Positions 1 to 12,000 of a stretch of DNA of 48,096 nucleotides are shown here, in pieces. The notes beneath the pieces are model-generated. The model worked only from the letters and a program-made list of their open reading frames with translations, had not been told where the DNA came from and ran no database searches. Every line of letters begins with the position of its first letter. The stretch's first letter is position 1. This DNA is from Endozoicomonas sp. ISHI1 (lineage in GTDB: Bacteria > Pseudomonadota > Gammaproteobacteria > Pseudomonadales > Endozoicomonadaceae): assembly GCF_024606225.1 (NCBI RefSeq), contig NZ_JAGRPU010000042.1, forward strand, positions 1 through 48,096, read 5' to 3'. The translations under genes and the position numbers were made by a program.

Positions 1-3000
1 TCTTCCAGTAAATAAAATGAACCAGTAGCGATTTCAGGTAATCGCTGGCAACGAGCCTTAGTTGGTGAGATTTGGCAAGGTTCTCTTTTTGTTGTGACAG
101 CAAGTTTTCAGCTGCTGCCCGGCTTAACCCAAGCAGGGTGGAGTCGAGCAGGGATTCCAGGCCGGAACCGACTCTCGACCATGCCCGGTAATCAACATCG
201 ACCATGACAGAGGCAGGAGGCAGAGGGCTATAGGTGGCGACGGTATTATCAAATTGGCGACCCGAGGGAACGGCGGGTACCGGATTTTTCTCACTGAGAA
301 CCTTGTTAAAAAGAGTGCGGTCACTGTTACTGATCGCCACCTCTCCTTTAGAAAGCAGTTCCGATGTTGCCTTCACTTTATCGCTGTCATGGCGTCTTAA
401 ATATTGCAGCGCCCGGCGGTAATCCGCTTCAGTCCCCTCAGCCAGCTCCAGGTTATGATGGCCTTTGACCAGCCGCTGATAGAGGCTTGTTTTTGAAGGA
501 TGAGCAGCCGCCAGAGTCAGTTCGTACTGACGGGTCAGCCCAACAGGGCGCTGCTCACTGTCGGGCACTGTCCCGGTGTTTATCCCAAAGCGCTGCCGCA
601 CCTGCTGGCGCAATGCTGACAGCGATGCGCCGCCGCCCTCAAAAGCCTTCAACAGACTGGCACCGAACAGGCTTGTCAGGGTTTCCCGGAAAATGAACGG
701 CCTGACACTCTCCCTGTCCCTTGTGCCCAGCAGTAACCGGGCATGGCCGCTGTCTTCTGCGCTGATCTCGACACGGCTGTCCACCAACGACCAGAGAGGC
801 TGGGGAATGACTCTCACCTCAAAAGAACTGCCATCGGAAATGCCCGACGCTTTGATGGGTTTCACAAGTCCCTGAAGAAGGTTTGCTAAACGTGGCGTCC
901 CCATTTCCCGGGCAATGTGTTGAAGGTCTTTTTGTAATTGTTGTTTGCCAATCGTGCCCCTGCGTTGCGTCCTGCGATAGTGCCCCATATGGACAACCAA
1001 CCTGGTGGGCAAAAGATGGTCTGGCCAATCATCGGGAAGTTGCAGGCGAAAGACCGGCTTGTGATCACCTTCGCTGCGGATCAGGGAGTAGCCAGAACCT
1101 TGTTTGGAAAAGGCCAGGTCATCCCGGCGACCCAACCTGATCGCCTGTTGCCCGTCCCGGGTCTGAACGGAGGCCTGGTGACGGCCCAGTCCATTATCGG
1201 GGATGACATTCGGGGTCTTCCTGCCGGGGCCCGGAGGCAGTGGCGGACGCTTTTGCAGGACATCAAGCCATTCATTGGCTCTCAGGGCATTGGTTCGCAA
1301 CCCGGCCGGGTCGGCGATTTTCACAGCCTTGAGCCGCCTGTGGAAAAAATACTCCGCCAGCAGCGGCTCAGCGCCGGACAGTGATGGCTTCCTTAACAGC
1401 CCGAGCAGGGAGTCTTCCAGCTTGCCCGCCAGCTCTGATGACAGCGGTGACAGGGTACGCTTGATCGCGTCCCGGTAATAATCCGGGTTAGCCGACGCGG
1501 GTGCCCGCTGAAGTTCAGCCTGCAAAGCGGCTGCATGCTGGCTGGCAGGCGGTTCCTGTCTTAGCAGCGTCAGGAAACCTGCAAGCTGATCCCCTGTCAG
1601 GGTTGACAGGGGACCTTTTTGACTTTCAATGGCAATGAGATGCTGATCACCCAGCCGGGTGATCTTTTGCCGACCAGGGCTGGTCAGGGCCAGGGTTTTC
1701 CGGCTACCAGTGGAGACCGGCACATGACCGTTGGAATCCTCACCAAGGGGAAGTTGTCCCGGACGGGTCCATTCACTGCGCACGGCCCGGGCATTCGTCA
1801 GACGCTTTACGGCACCGCCTAACCGGGTCAGCATCCGTTGTTGTTCTGTTGCCGTGAAGACGTCACCCCGTCGGTCTTTCAGGGTGTTGGTCAGCACATC
1901 TCCAAGCTGTTTGGCCAGGTTGTTGATTCCGGCCAGTGCCTTCAGCTCATTGTTGTTGAGCACAGATACGACCGCATCCACCGGGTCAGCCAGAAGTCGG
2001 GTCTGAGAAGTTACCTGTCCCCGGCTGACCAGCTCATTCCAGGCCACTTGCGTCAGCATTGAGCGGAGGTTTTCCAGCCCCGAACGATTGGCACCGGATA
2101 ACTGGTCAATTAATCGGTTGCAATAATACTGTACCCGCTGGAACAGTGACCGGGTGTTCTCATCCCCCACCAGTCCACCAAAGCCGGACAGCGGGTCAGC
2201 AAGGGCTTTATAGGCAATCCGGACTTGCTGGCCGGTTTTCACGGTGGTTATCCCACCCGGGGTAGTGACTGTCTGAACCGTTGCGGGAGCGGAGGCAGTG
2301 GCCTGAACGGGCAGAAGGCCAAATGACGCCCGAAGCTGGTTTTCCAGTTGCAGCAGCGTCCGGTCACCGGTGGGCTTTTCCCCTTGCCACCATCTCATGG
2401 CAATGGCTGGTGAACTCTGGTCAGTCACGGCCAGTGCTGCCCGATATAAATCCTTCAGGACCAGGGCCAGAGCCCCCAGGTAATTACTGTTGGAGTGGCG
2501 TTGTCCGGCCAGTGCCGCCGGGTCAACCTTCAGCACCACGAGCCGCTTACCACTGGCGACCCCGCTGCCGGAGGGTCGATAAGGGATTACCCGGTCAGAA
2601 GGTTCTTTGCCAAGCCTGATCACCAGCCTGAGCGCATCAGAGGGCTTCATGCCGGGCAGCAGCTTGCCGTCCAGCTCAGTCATGCTGGCAGGTTGGGTGT
2701 AACTGTCGGGGAACCACAGGACATTGATCAGCCGCTGCCCGGCAGGGCTGGCAATAAAGGCTCTCAGCTCTGACAGGAGTATTTCAGCCTGGTTTGCCAG
2801 CGTTTGACCGCGGCGGTAGGTGGCAGGAAGAATCACGGCTATCCTGCCCTTGGTGCCTGCCAGCGTTTGTAGCTCGGAACTGCCAGCTAACAGCCGATGA
2901 TTTTCACGGCGGGCAGCGACCAGCTGGTTTGCCAGCGGTTCCGCCGGGTTGAGTTTGAACAGACTGTTTGAATCTGAGGCTGCATTGCTCAGTTTTATGC

Positions 3001-6000
3001 CATAAACCATTTGGCCATGGACGTTTTTCTCCAGCACCGGGGTCAAGGTTTCCCCGGTGCTGTCGTAAGCCGTTAACAACCTGTCGCTTTGCAACAGCCT
3101 GATGGCGCGGTAGTTGCCATTATTTTCCGGGCTGAGCTGGAAAACCTCGCCGCTGGAACGTTTGACTGCCATGAGCGTCGTAGTGGCGTCCCTGGCCGGA
3201 ATCACACGTTCAGGTTGGGAGCCGCCGGTAGCGTCGATACTGTCATGAATCGAAGCCTCGTCGCCCAGGGGGGTGGCTATGATGTCGGAGCCTGAGCGCC
3301 TGAGCACCTTGTGCAGCTTGTCGTTGTGGGTGAGGAACTCAACTGTGTAATACGTTTTGCCCGTATCGGTGTTATCGATATCGCCACTGTCAATGGTCGA
3401 AATGGGCCGTTGTGCCAGATTGTCTGCTAATAGCAGCCGGGTCGCGCATCCCCCGACCCCACGCCGACAGCGCTTATTCTCTGGCGCATCCCTGTCCTTG
3501 ATGACAATCTTGAACCTGCCGGCAGATTGAACCAGCCGGTAGGGCGATGAACTGAATCCCGCACTCCCTGTTACCGGAGCTTGCGAGGTGGGAGAGGTTT
3601 TAAGTGTGCCTATATAGTCAACCAGTTCACGCTGGTCAGGGGCCTGACGGGTCAGAGCGTCTTCCAGCCATTCGACTTGCTGACCGGTGAGCACCCCCCT
3701 GAACAGAGCCCTGTCATCATCGGGTAACTTCCGGTCAAACTCACGCAATGCTCTGGCAAAGGTTTCGATATCCGGATCATCCCGGTGCCCCCGGATGTAG
3801 TCAAAGACCTCAGCAAAGCTCAATGAGAGTAATTCAGACTTCCGGGTGAACAGCCAGATCATGGCCTTTTTAAAGTCTTCCTGGCTGGCGGGTAATCCAA
3901 CCGGGTCAAAATGACGTTCAAGCGCATCCCGGTGGCGGCCTGCCAAATGGGTATAAAGGGTATTGGCCCGGTTTTGCGCCCCGGTCAGGGAAACCCATTG
4001 GTAGGCAGGGTCAAAACCGACGGAATAGCCCAGCTGCCCCAATCGTCCCGCCTCCTCTGGCCAGCCAGACTTGAACAGTGCGGCATCAACCGCCTCTGTA
4101 CTCTTGGCCAGACCCAGGGCGTAGAGCTGCCCGACAATGGTGTCGAGGAACCTGTGGGTCAGCGAAGGGTTATCCTTCATCCCAAGCTCAATGGTGATCG
4201 CCGTATCCCCGACCAGCAACCGGGACGCCTGTAGCTGAATATGGGGATTTAACTGCCAGTGGAGAGGTCGGCCCGCACTCAGGTCAAGCGGGCGTTCCTT
4301 TTGGAATTGTTGGCGATAGCTTTCTGGCTCCAGATCACTGAAAATTTTAACAAACTGCTCGACATCATTCCGGTAACGGTCTGGTGCCAGCTGGCCATCC
4401 TGTATGGCTTGCCTGTAAAGTTTGCTGCTGTGACGCGTATCCAGAAACGCCCCGGGAAACCGGTCACTGTGTGATCCTGTCAGAAAGATCTGTTGCCGAT
4501 CCAGCCTCTGCGTTGCGGCCTTTTCAGTCATTGGTAGCAGTGAGCCGGCCTGAAAATGGATCTTGTTGCCCTGATCGGTTGTCAGCGTGCTCTTGTCTGC
4601 CAGCAATTCCAGACTCCTGATGCGAAAAACCGTCGGAGTCCCGGTTTGATCAGCCTGACTGATCTGCCTGTTCACTTCGTCTAGCTGCATTTCGGTAAGA
4701 GCACGGGCCAGCTGCCTGACATCTGCCTCCGGATACCGGGAGCGGTATTGATCCAGTGCTTCCACCACTGTGAAACGCCGCAATTCCGGTAATGAGGAAA
4801 AGCGCCTCGAAAACCACGGCCAGTCGGCGGTATCCACTCTGGACACAGCTAATTCAAGAAACGCACGGGTAACGTCTTGATCACGCCCCAGCTGGTTTGG
4901 TTTCAGCGCCAGCTTGAGAGGGCCCGTGAGGTGATCGGGCCCTGCCGGTTTTTGGCGATACAGCTGCTCCATACTGCTGCTTTGAACCGGCAGAGTGACG
5001 TCCAGAAGGTAACGGCCATTGGCGTCTCTGGAGACATCTCTGGAGACAAGTCGCGTTGCGCTGTCCTCTGACATCTGCCCGGTCCAGAGTGCCCGGTATT
5101 TTCCGTCATTGGCCAGGGGCAGGGAGTAGGAGTCTGGCAGCGAAGCGGGCAATAGCCCGGCGCCGTTGGCAAGGCGGTAATCCAGAGCTGTCCCCAGCAG
5201 GTCTTTGATCCTGACACCCGCTCGCGGGTCCGGGTCGCCGTCTACCTGCTGTGCAAGATCCGTGAGTTCCACTACCAGATCATCAGTGACTTGTTGCAGG
5301 CCAACACGGTTGATGTAGTGACTGAGGGTGGTCACGGCACTGTCGGAAAGGTAGGTATGGATACCGTCTGCCAGCCTTGTCCCCGGAAACAGGACTTTCC
5401 CGGGCTGGTCGTCCCCCGACAGTCGGAACAACAACAGAGTCAACATCGATCTTAACTGGGCATGGGTTGCCTCATTACCGCCTGAGGCCTGAGCGACCGC
5501 CTTCACGAACCGGTCGGCGGCGTGCAGGCTGGCCAGCAGCCGCTCCTTCCCGGGGCTGTCTCTGGCAGCTAACAGTATGGGAAGCAAGGACTTGTCCAGA
5601 TCCCCAAAGGGAAATCTTATGGTGATCCCGGTGTCTGTTTTACCGGTGATGGTTGTCTGCCAGATTTTCACCCCGTCATCAACAAAAGGGGGCAGCCGGT
5701 CTTTAAAATACTGGTCAAAGTTCGAGTGAAAAGATCGGTCATTGGGGGGGTGAGGCAGCGTCGAGATAATTTTATCCAGTGCGTAAAACGTTGCTTCCAA
5801 ACGATCCTTGTTGGTGTCCCGGTCACTGAGGGAAAGGGGTGGCGTTACCAGTTGCAAACCCGGGTGAAGTCCGGGGCCAAGCCATTTCAGGGTGGTTAAA
5901 GGTACATCATTGATTTTTTCCGGGCTCAGGCGCACCTGGCTGTGCGACCCGGCGGGTCTGTGGACTGTATGGGTTATTTTTTCAAAGATTAACCGGCCCG

Positions 6001-9000
6001 GGGCGCTGTCTTCTTTTACGGTCTTTGTGTTGGCAAGTTGCTGGTGAAAGGCCCAGACTAAATCCCGGTTGTTAACCGGGCCAGGCAATGTCGAGGCCGT
6101 TTTATCCAGTGCCTGAAAAGCGGCGTCCAGAAAAGACCGTTGCCCGTCCAGCTCATCCGGGGAAAGCGGGGCCGTTATCAGTTGCAGGCCTGACTGACTG
6201 TCTTCGTTCAGCCATTTAAGGGTGATTAAAGGTGCACCATTGATGTCTGTGGGGCTTCTGGCTATCAGACTTTCCGACCTGGCAGGTTTGTCGATGATGT
6301 AGGTTTTTTCAAGGACTATCCGGCCAGATACACTGTCTTGTTTGAGATTCCCGGTGGTGGCAAGCCGGATCAGGGGAGCGAGTCCCATTTGCTGACGAAC
6401 CATGCGTTCAATGGTGTTAACGTCCGGGGAGGCAGGCTGACTGCCGCCGTTCAGATCGTAGCCGGATTGAACCAGGTTGGTAAACACTGGAATCAGGCTG
6501 GACAAACTGGTTTTTGGACTGACAGCCGCATCGGGGGTAATAACCACTCTCTTGTCAGTATCTGATAGCGAAACAACGATTTGCTGCTTTCCGGCACCTG
6601 CTTTCGGTGCATCAACTATCAAGTGCTGATAGGGATGGTGGGGGGGGGAAGCCGCTTTGAATGTTTTCCGGTAATCCTGGCCCAGAGGCGTTTTCAGGAA
6701 CTTCTTAATACCATCGAACAATAAAAAAAGATGATCCGCTCCGGCATGACGGAAGTAATCAGGGGTGACCCTTAACAGGATTAACTTGCCAATCCTGAGT
6801 TCCTGAGGACCCCCGTTTAAATCACGGTTACTATAAAACCGGTCAAAATCCCCTGACTCTGCCATTGAATTCAGTTCGTTAATCAGGGGGGTACTCTTCA
6901 CCTTGAGGGACGTTTTCAGAAAAGTGTACCCACCACTTCCGATCGCCTGCCGCAGAGTCAGACCCGCCTGAAAATCCGGCAGATTCCTGTGGGTCTCCAC
7001 CAGTGCCGAAGTAAAAGTGTCCAGAGATACCAAGGGGTTCAGACGATGGTAGTTACGAACCCGTTGAAAAGCTTCTGTCAGTTCATCCTGATCATGCCGG
7101 GTGGACAACGAGTAGAGAACCTCGGCGAAATCCGCAACCGACCCGGTAGCAAACTGCCAGTTGTGATCGCTCGTGCCGATGCCATCAATAAACCGTGTGT
7201 ACAGGCGGTCTTTCTGACCTGGAAAAGCAGCCAGCGCCAGTCCTGTGGTCAGGCCATAACGACGGCCTGTGGTGGATGCCGACAATCCCCAGGTCGCCCG
7301 CAAGTCCTTTTGAGCCTCACTGAGAGCCTTCACATCGGGATGGTTTAGCAGGGCTGTGCCGAACAACTTTCCAATAGCGATAGCCTTAGGGTTATCAAAA
7401 GTCGTGTCTTTTATGCCCACCGTCAGAGTCGGTGGATCGCCGTCCAGACGACTCTGGTACAGGTACTGTTCGTGCTCAAGGGTAATGATTATTTCGTGAT
7501 ACAAACGACCCAGAGACATCCCGCGCCCGGAAAGTATTTCTCCCGAGCCAAGAATCGGTTTAACAAAACCTTCGCCACCGGAAAACAAATCCAGAAGTTT
7601 ATAAAGTTCGGCGGGCAGGTTGTACCGTGCAAGCTTTTGCCAGGTCGCCACAGGCGGGGCATGGGTTTCAGTCGTTGCCGCAGGAGGCTGGTGATCCCAG
7701 CCGGTTACCCGTTGAAGGTTAACATCCACAGGCACTATTTTTTGCAACTGCGCCAGGGTGTCCCAGGCTGAGCCTGACTGCCCACCTGTTATAGCCCTGA
7801 GACGGGCAGCCAGCAGCAACTGGCCCAGAGCGTCCTGTCCCGCTGTGCCCTGTTGTGTCTGGTGATAGCTGATGTAGGAGCGGGTGACATGCTCCAGCTT
7901 TGCCGGGTCCAGTTGACCCAGCCGACTGAGGATGGACTGCTTCACCCAGTCCCTGTAGTGCGTGGTTTCAGTTTCAGAGGTGAGGATGGATTGGGCTCTT
8001 TTAAAAAAGACCAGGTCAGTTTCCGGGTTAGCTCCCAGTAAACCCGGGTTCTGAACGGACTTTATTATCGCAGTCACTGAAAGGTTGGGTGGAGCAAAAG
8101 CGATCCTTTTGAGTTCAGGCCAGGGTTCACGAACCTCAAGGGTGCCGAGGTAACGGACTTCATCCTCTTCATTGAAATAAAGAGAGACAATTCGTCTTGA
8201 CGGTGGGTTTATGGCATCTTTGTAACCCAGTGTCGGTCCTTTGTTTTTGTGTTGCGGTAATTCGAAAAAATCTGAGCCATCAAGAGAGAGGATAGGCATC
8301 CTCCCATGTTCGGTACGGTAATCCAACAGGTCGATAAACAGCAATTCTATCCTGGCTTCCAGTTGCTGTCTGGGCACCTTCCACTGTCTGCCCAACCCTT
8401 CAGCCCTGGACCCTATTATCGCCAGCTCATTGACTGTTTCCTGCATCAAAGAACTAAAGGCTTGCCAACCGGAATCCCGGATGGCTGACTTAAGTTGTGC
8501 GGCATCCAGATCAGAGATGACCGTCATTAAAAAATCAGCGGTACCCAGTCTCAGTAATCCTTCAAGTTGAGTGATGGGTGTGTTTTCGGTTCCCAGTTTA
8601 TCCCTGAAAAAAACGTCGGTTGAACTGTCTAATACCTGCTTGTACAAATGAATGGTCAACATGGACTTCAGTAAATCAGAATTCAGATTCAGTTTTTTTG
8701 TAATGACATAGGCCTTGTACTGGCTCCACTGAAAAACGTCTCTTAATGGGTCACTTTTCCTCGGAGCCATAAGACAGGGAATATAGGATGTTATAGCCCC
8801 AATCTCGCCAAGATCGACCCCGATATTGACCTGAACATGGTGAGATAACGGTGATGTCCTTTTTACCCCGGGCAGCAATGAGACTTTACTGTTTTCAAAT
8901 CTATGGTCGCTGGATAACTTGAATTTTTTTAAATTACCTTTGGGATTATTTCCAATTAGCTCGTCATTATAAGCCTTAACTAAATCGCCTACGGTATAGC

Positions 9001-12000
9001 CACTCTCAGGTATGTTTGCCAATACAGAGGCCATCGTATTGGTAGCACGAAATAAAGCTGAGGACTCACTTAGATAATCCCGGAGAGGTTCTGGTCCGGT
9101 AATGATTTCAACGATTGAGTCACCGCGGCGTTTATCGTTGGTTGTAGTCGGATCAGGAGGATCTTCGCTAGATAGAGTCAGATCAGCATAATCAGTGAGA
9201 GAAAGCGTGTTAGGTGAAGATTTACTGGACGCAAGCATATTTCTCGATTCAGCATCCACACTTGTGTCAGCATACTCTATTTCAAGACCGATCCGTCCTT
9301 TATAAATGTCTAAGGGGATATCCGGAACTTTGATACCCTCTTGTAATCGCTTAACATCGTCAACGTCAAGATCACGCAGAATTCTTTTCCGAATGCTTTC
9401 AGAATCGCTGTTGATTCCTGCCAACAGATTGGTTGAAACAATATAACGAGCGATCAGGCCTGATAAAGTGCGATATTGTTCAACGGGCATTTTGCCTTCG
9501 GTGACATACTGGCCCGGATCAATTTTCAGGACACAACCGGCATTGTTAATCAGAACCGGTTCTGCCGGAGTAGTTCCGGATGAACCGGGAGGAGTGATGA
9601 CCAGTAATAGCCGGACAGAGCCAGGTATTTTGACCTGGTCGAAGCCGCTGCCGACAGAACCATCAATAACACCCTGATTCACCAGAGTCTGGAGGTCTCC
9701 AAAGATTTGGCTCTGTCCTGCCATCAACGCATCGGAAAAAGCCTTGAATTTAGAGGTGGTTCTGAGCCATCGAAGCGTTTTGATAATAGTCTCATGCAAT
9801 GACTTCATATCATTTGCAGTGACATCGTTTTCCAGAACCTGTTTGATAAACCGGGCAGAGAACAAGATCGCGACTTTTGACTCCGAACCTTTATCGCCAT
9901 AGGTGCCCGGTGTCACTTCGCTAATAATTCCGGGACTGTTCTCTTTTATCTCTTTGCCATAGACGTCTATGTAACGGGAAGACGTTCTGCCAGTGTAGTG
10001 AGTTTTGTCTGGCGGGGTTTGCATATCACCAAAATCTGACAATAACCTGCTCCTGACTTTGGCGAGTAAACCAGAGCTGGCTATTCGTTTTTTCAACATC
10101 CGGTAATCCGCTTCCTGCAACTGCAGCGCAGAACGCAGTTCCGAATCCAGCATCTGTTTCCAGAAATCTGTGTGTACCTTAACCAGGCCCTGTGCAAAAG
10201 TACCAACAGCGATCTCCGGCTTCGCTTCAAGGGAACGAATAACGTTTCTGACCGAAACGGCCAGACGCTTTTCCTGAAACAGTACGTCCAGTGCCCGCTG
10301 GAAATCATCCACCGTTCCTTGGGCAAACCTGAACTCACGGTCATCAATATTAAGGATCAGTATCCGGTAAAGCGGATCGCTGTCGTTCGGTATCCGGCGT
10401 AGTTTCAGACCGTTGTCAAAAGCGTAATGACCATCAGGATCATTACGGTATTCCGTCTTCCATATCTCCATGGCCCTGACGATAACGGGTGGGGTTGCTA
10501 CCGATGCTCTCAGTTGCAGGAACAGAGCCAGCCCGTAGGATTGGGTCATCACCCGGGCCAGACGGGTATCTGACGAGGCTGGTCGTACATCCGACAGTCC
10601 GACCAGGATGTTGACAGGCTCACTTTCTTGCCATTGATCGACCATCACCCAACTGTCTGCGATCAACCGGTCGGAATCCAGCCGAATATTAACGACCGCC
10701 TTTGTTGCCCCGAAACCACTCTCTTTCTCCCATTTGCGCCAGGCCAGGAGGCTATCGATGAATTCATTAGGTCCGTTGAAATAACGAAGCACATCATGTA
10801 GCGCTTGTGGCACTGCTTCCAGTAGCGTCAGTTCACGCATCTGGGAGCGATAGGCACTGTGATTAATGGGCGTGATAAGAAAGGGTGAATCAACCCCCAG
10901 AACGGTCTGCGAGGGAAACCGGTAATCCTGGAAGAAGGGCGTGAAAGGGTCCAGGTAAATCAGGTACTCGCGGTTTTCCGTGGTTGGGAGCCTGATGGGG
11001 TTGATGTCTTCGGAGAGCCGGCTGAACAATTCCGCGATCAGCAGCCTCTGCCGGAGATCCGGTCTGCGACCGCTGGCCAGAACGGTTACTGTGTTGATGG
11101 CCAGACTCATCAACAATCTTCGTATCAGGCTTCGGGCAACCTTATAGTCCCCGTAGTCCCCGTAGTCCCCGTCGATGTTATTCATTTCGGTGGCCAGTGT
11201 GACCACATCAGTCGGCGCAAACAGGGCAATTTTTTCGCTGAGCTGCTGTTTAACCAACGAGGGGTTGTGATGGGTATAGGCTGACTCAATCGTATTGATC
11301 AGTGTCCGGGCAGTACGCTGCGTCAGCGGACCTGAGGACTGAAGCATAAACAGGATATTGCGCAGATTATCCGAAAAAGCGGCGCTGTTACTCTCTGGCA
11401 CGTCCAGCAGAACATAAGTTGCGCCTGAAGGATCGCTGACAACAGGTAGGTATCGGTTGCGCTTGTCTTCATTAAAAGTCCCTCCATTAAAAGACGGGGA
11501 CAGTGGATCCGTAAAACTGACAGTGCCATCCGTTTGGCGCTTCAGCCTTCTGTTAATCCCAAGCGAAAGTGTGTTTTGAAACCACCTTCTCTGTTCACTC
11601 CTTATTCTGGCGTTCAGTCTCGGTACTTTTTTTTCTGCCAGTTTGTCCGCCAGCCATTGACCTGATAACTCTCTCAGAGTCCTGACATATCGTTGGCCCA
11701 ATTCGGAAAAGTCATTTTTTAACTGTTGGGCATGGAGGGCAAACAGGTCATCTTTTGCCAATGTAGAAACCAGCAGGTCAGGGCCGGAGACCCTGAACGG
11801 GTTTATGTCATTGCCACCGGGTGCCACAATGTCCTGCAAAGACCCAAGCAGCAGACGAGTGAACAATGCTGCCATCGCGTCTAATGGCAGGCTTTTAACG
11901 TTACGGGCCAGCTGATAGCCCGCCTGCTGGATTCGGAAAAAATTCTCCTGCGCAAAGCGGTCGCCATAGGCCAGCAGGCCAACTCCAGACAACGGGTCTC

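Noticed and set aside
5744-5750. G7 run as a slippage switch
   Set aside because: The same run is present in copy B at the aligned position and is shorter than typical switch tracts; only the G9 at 6640 stands out.
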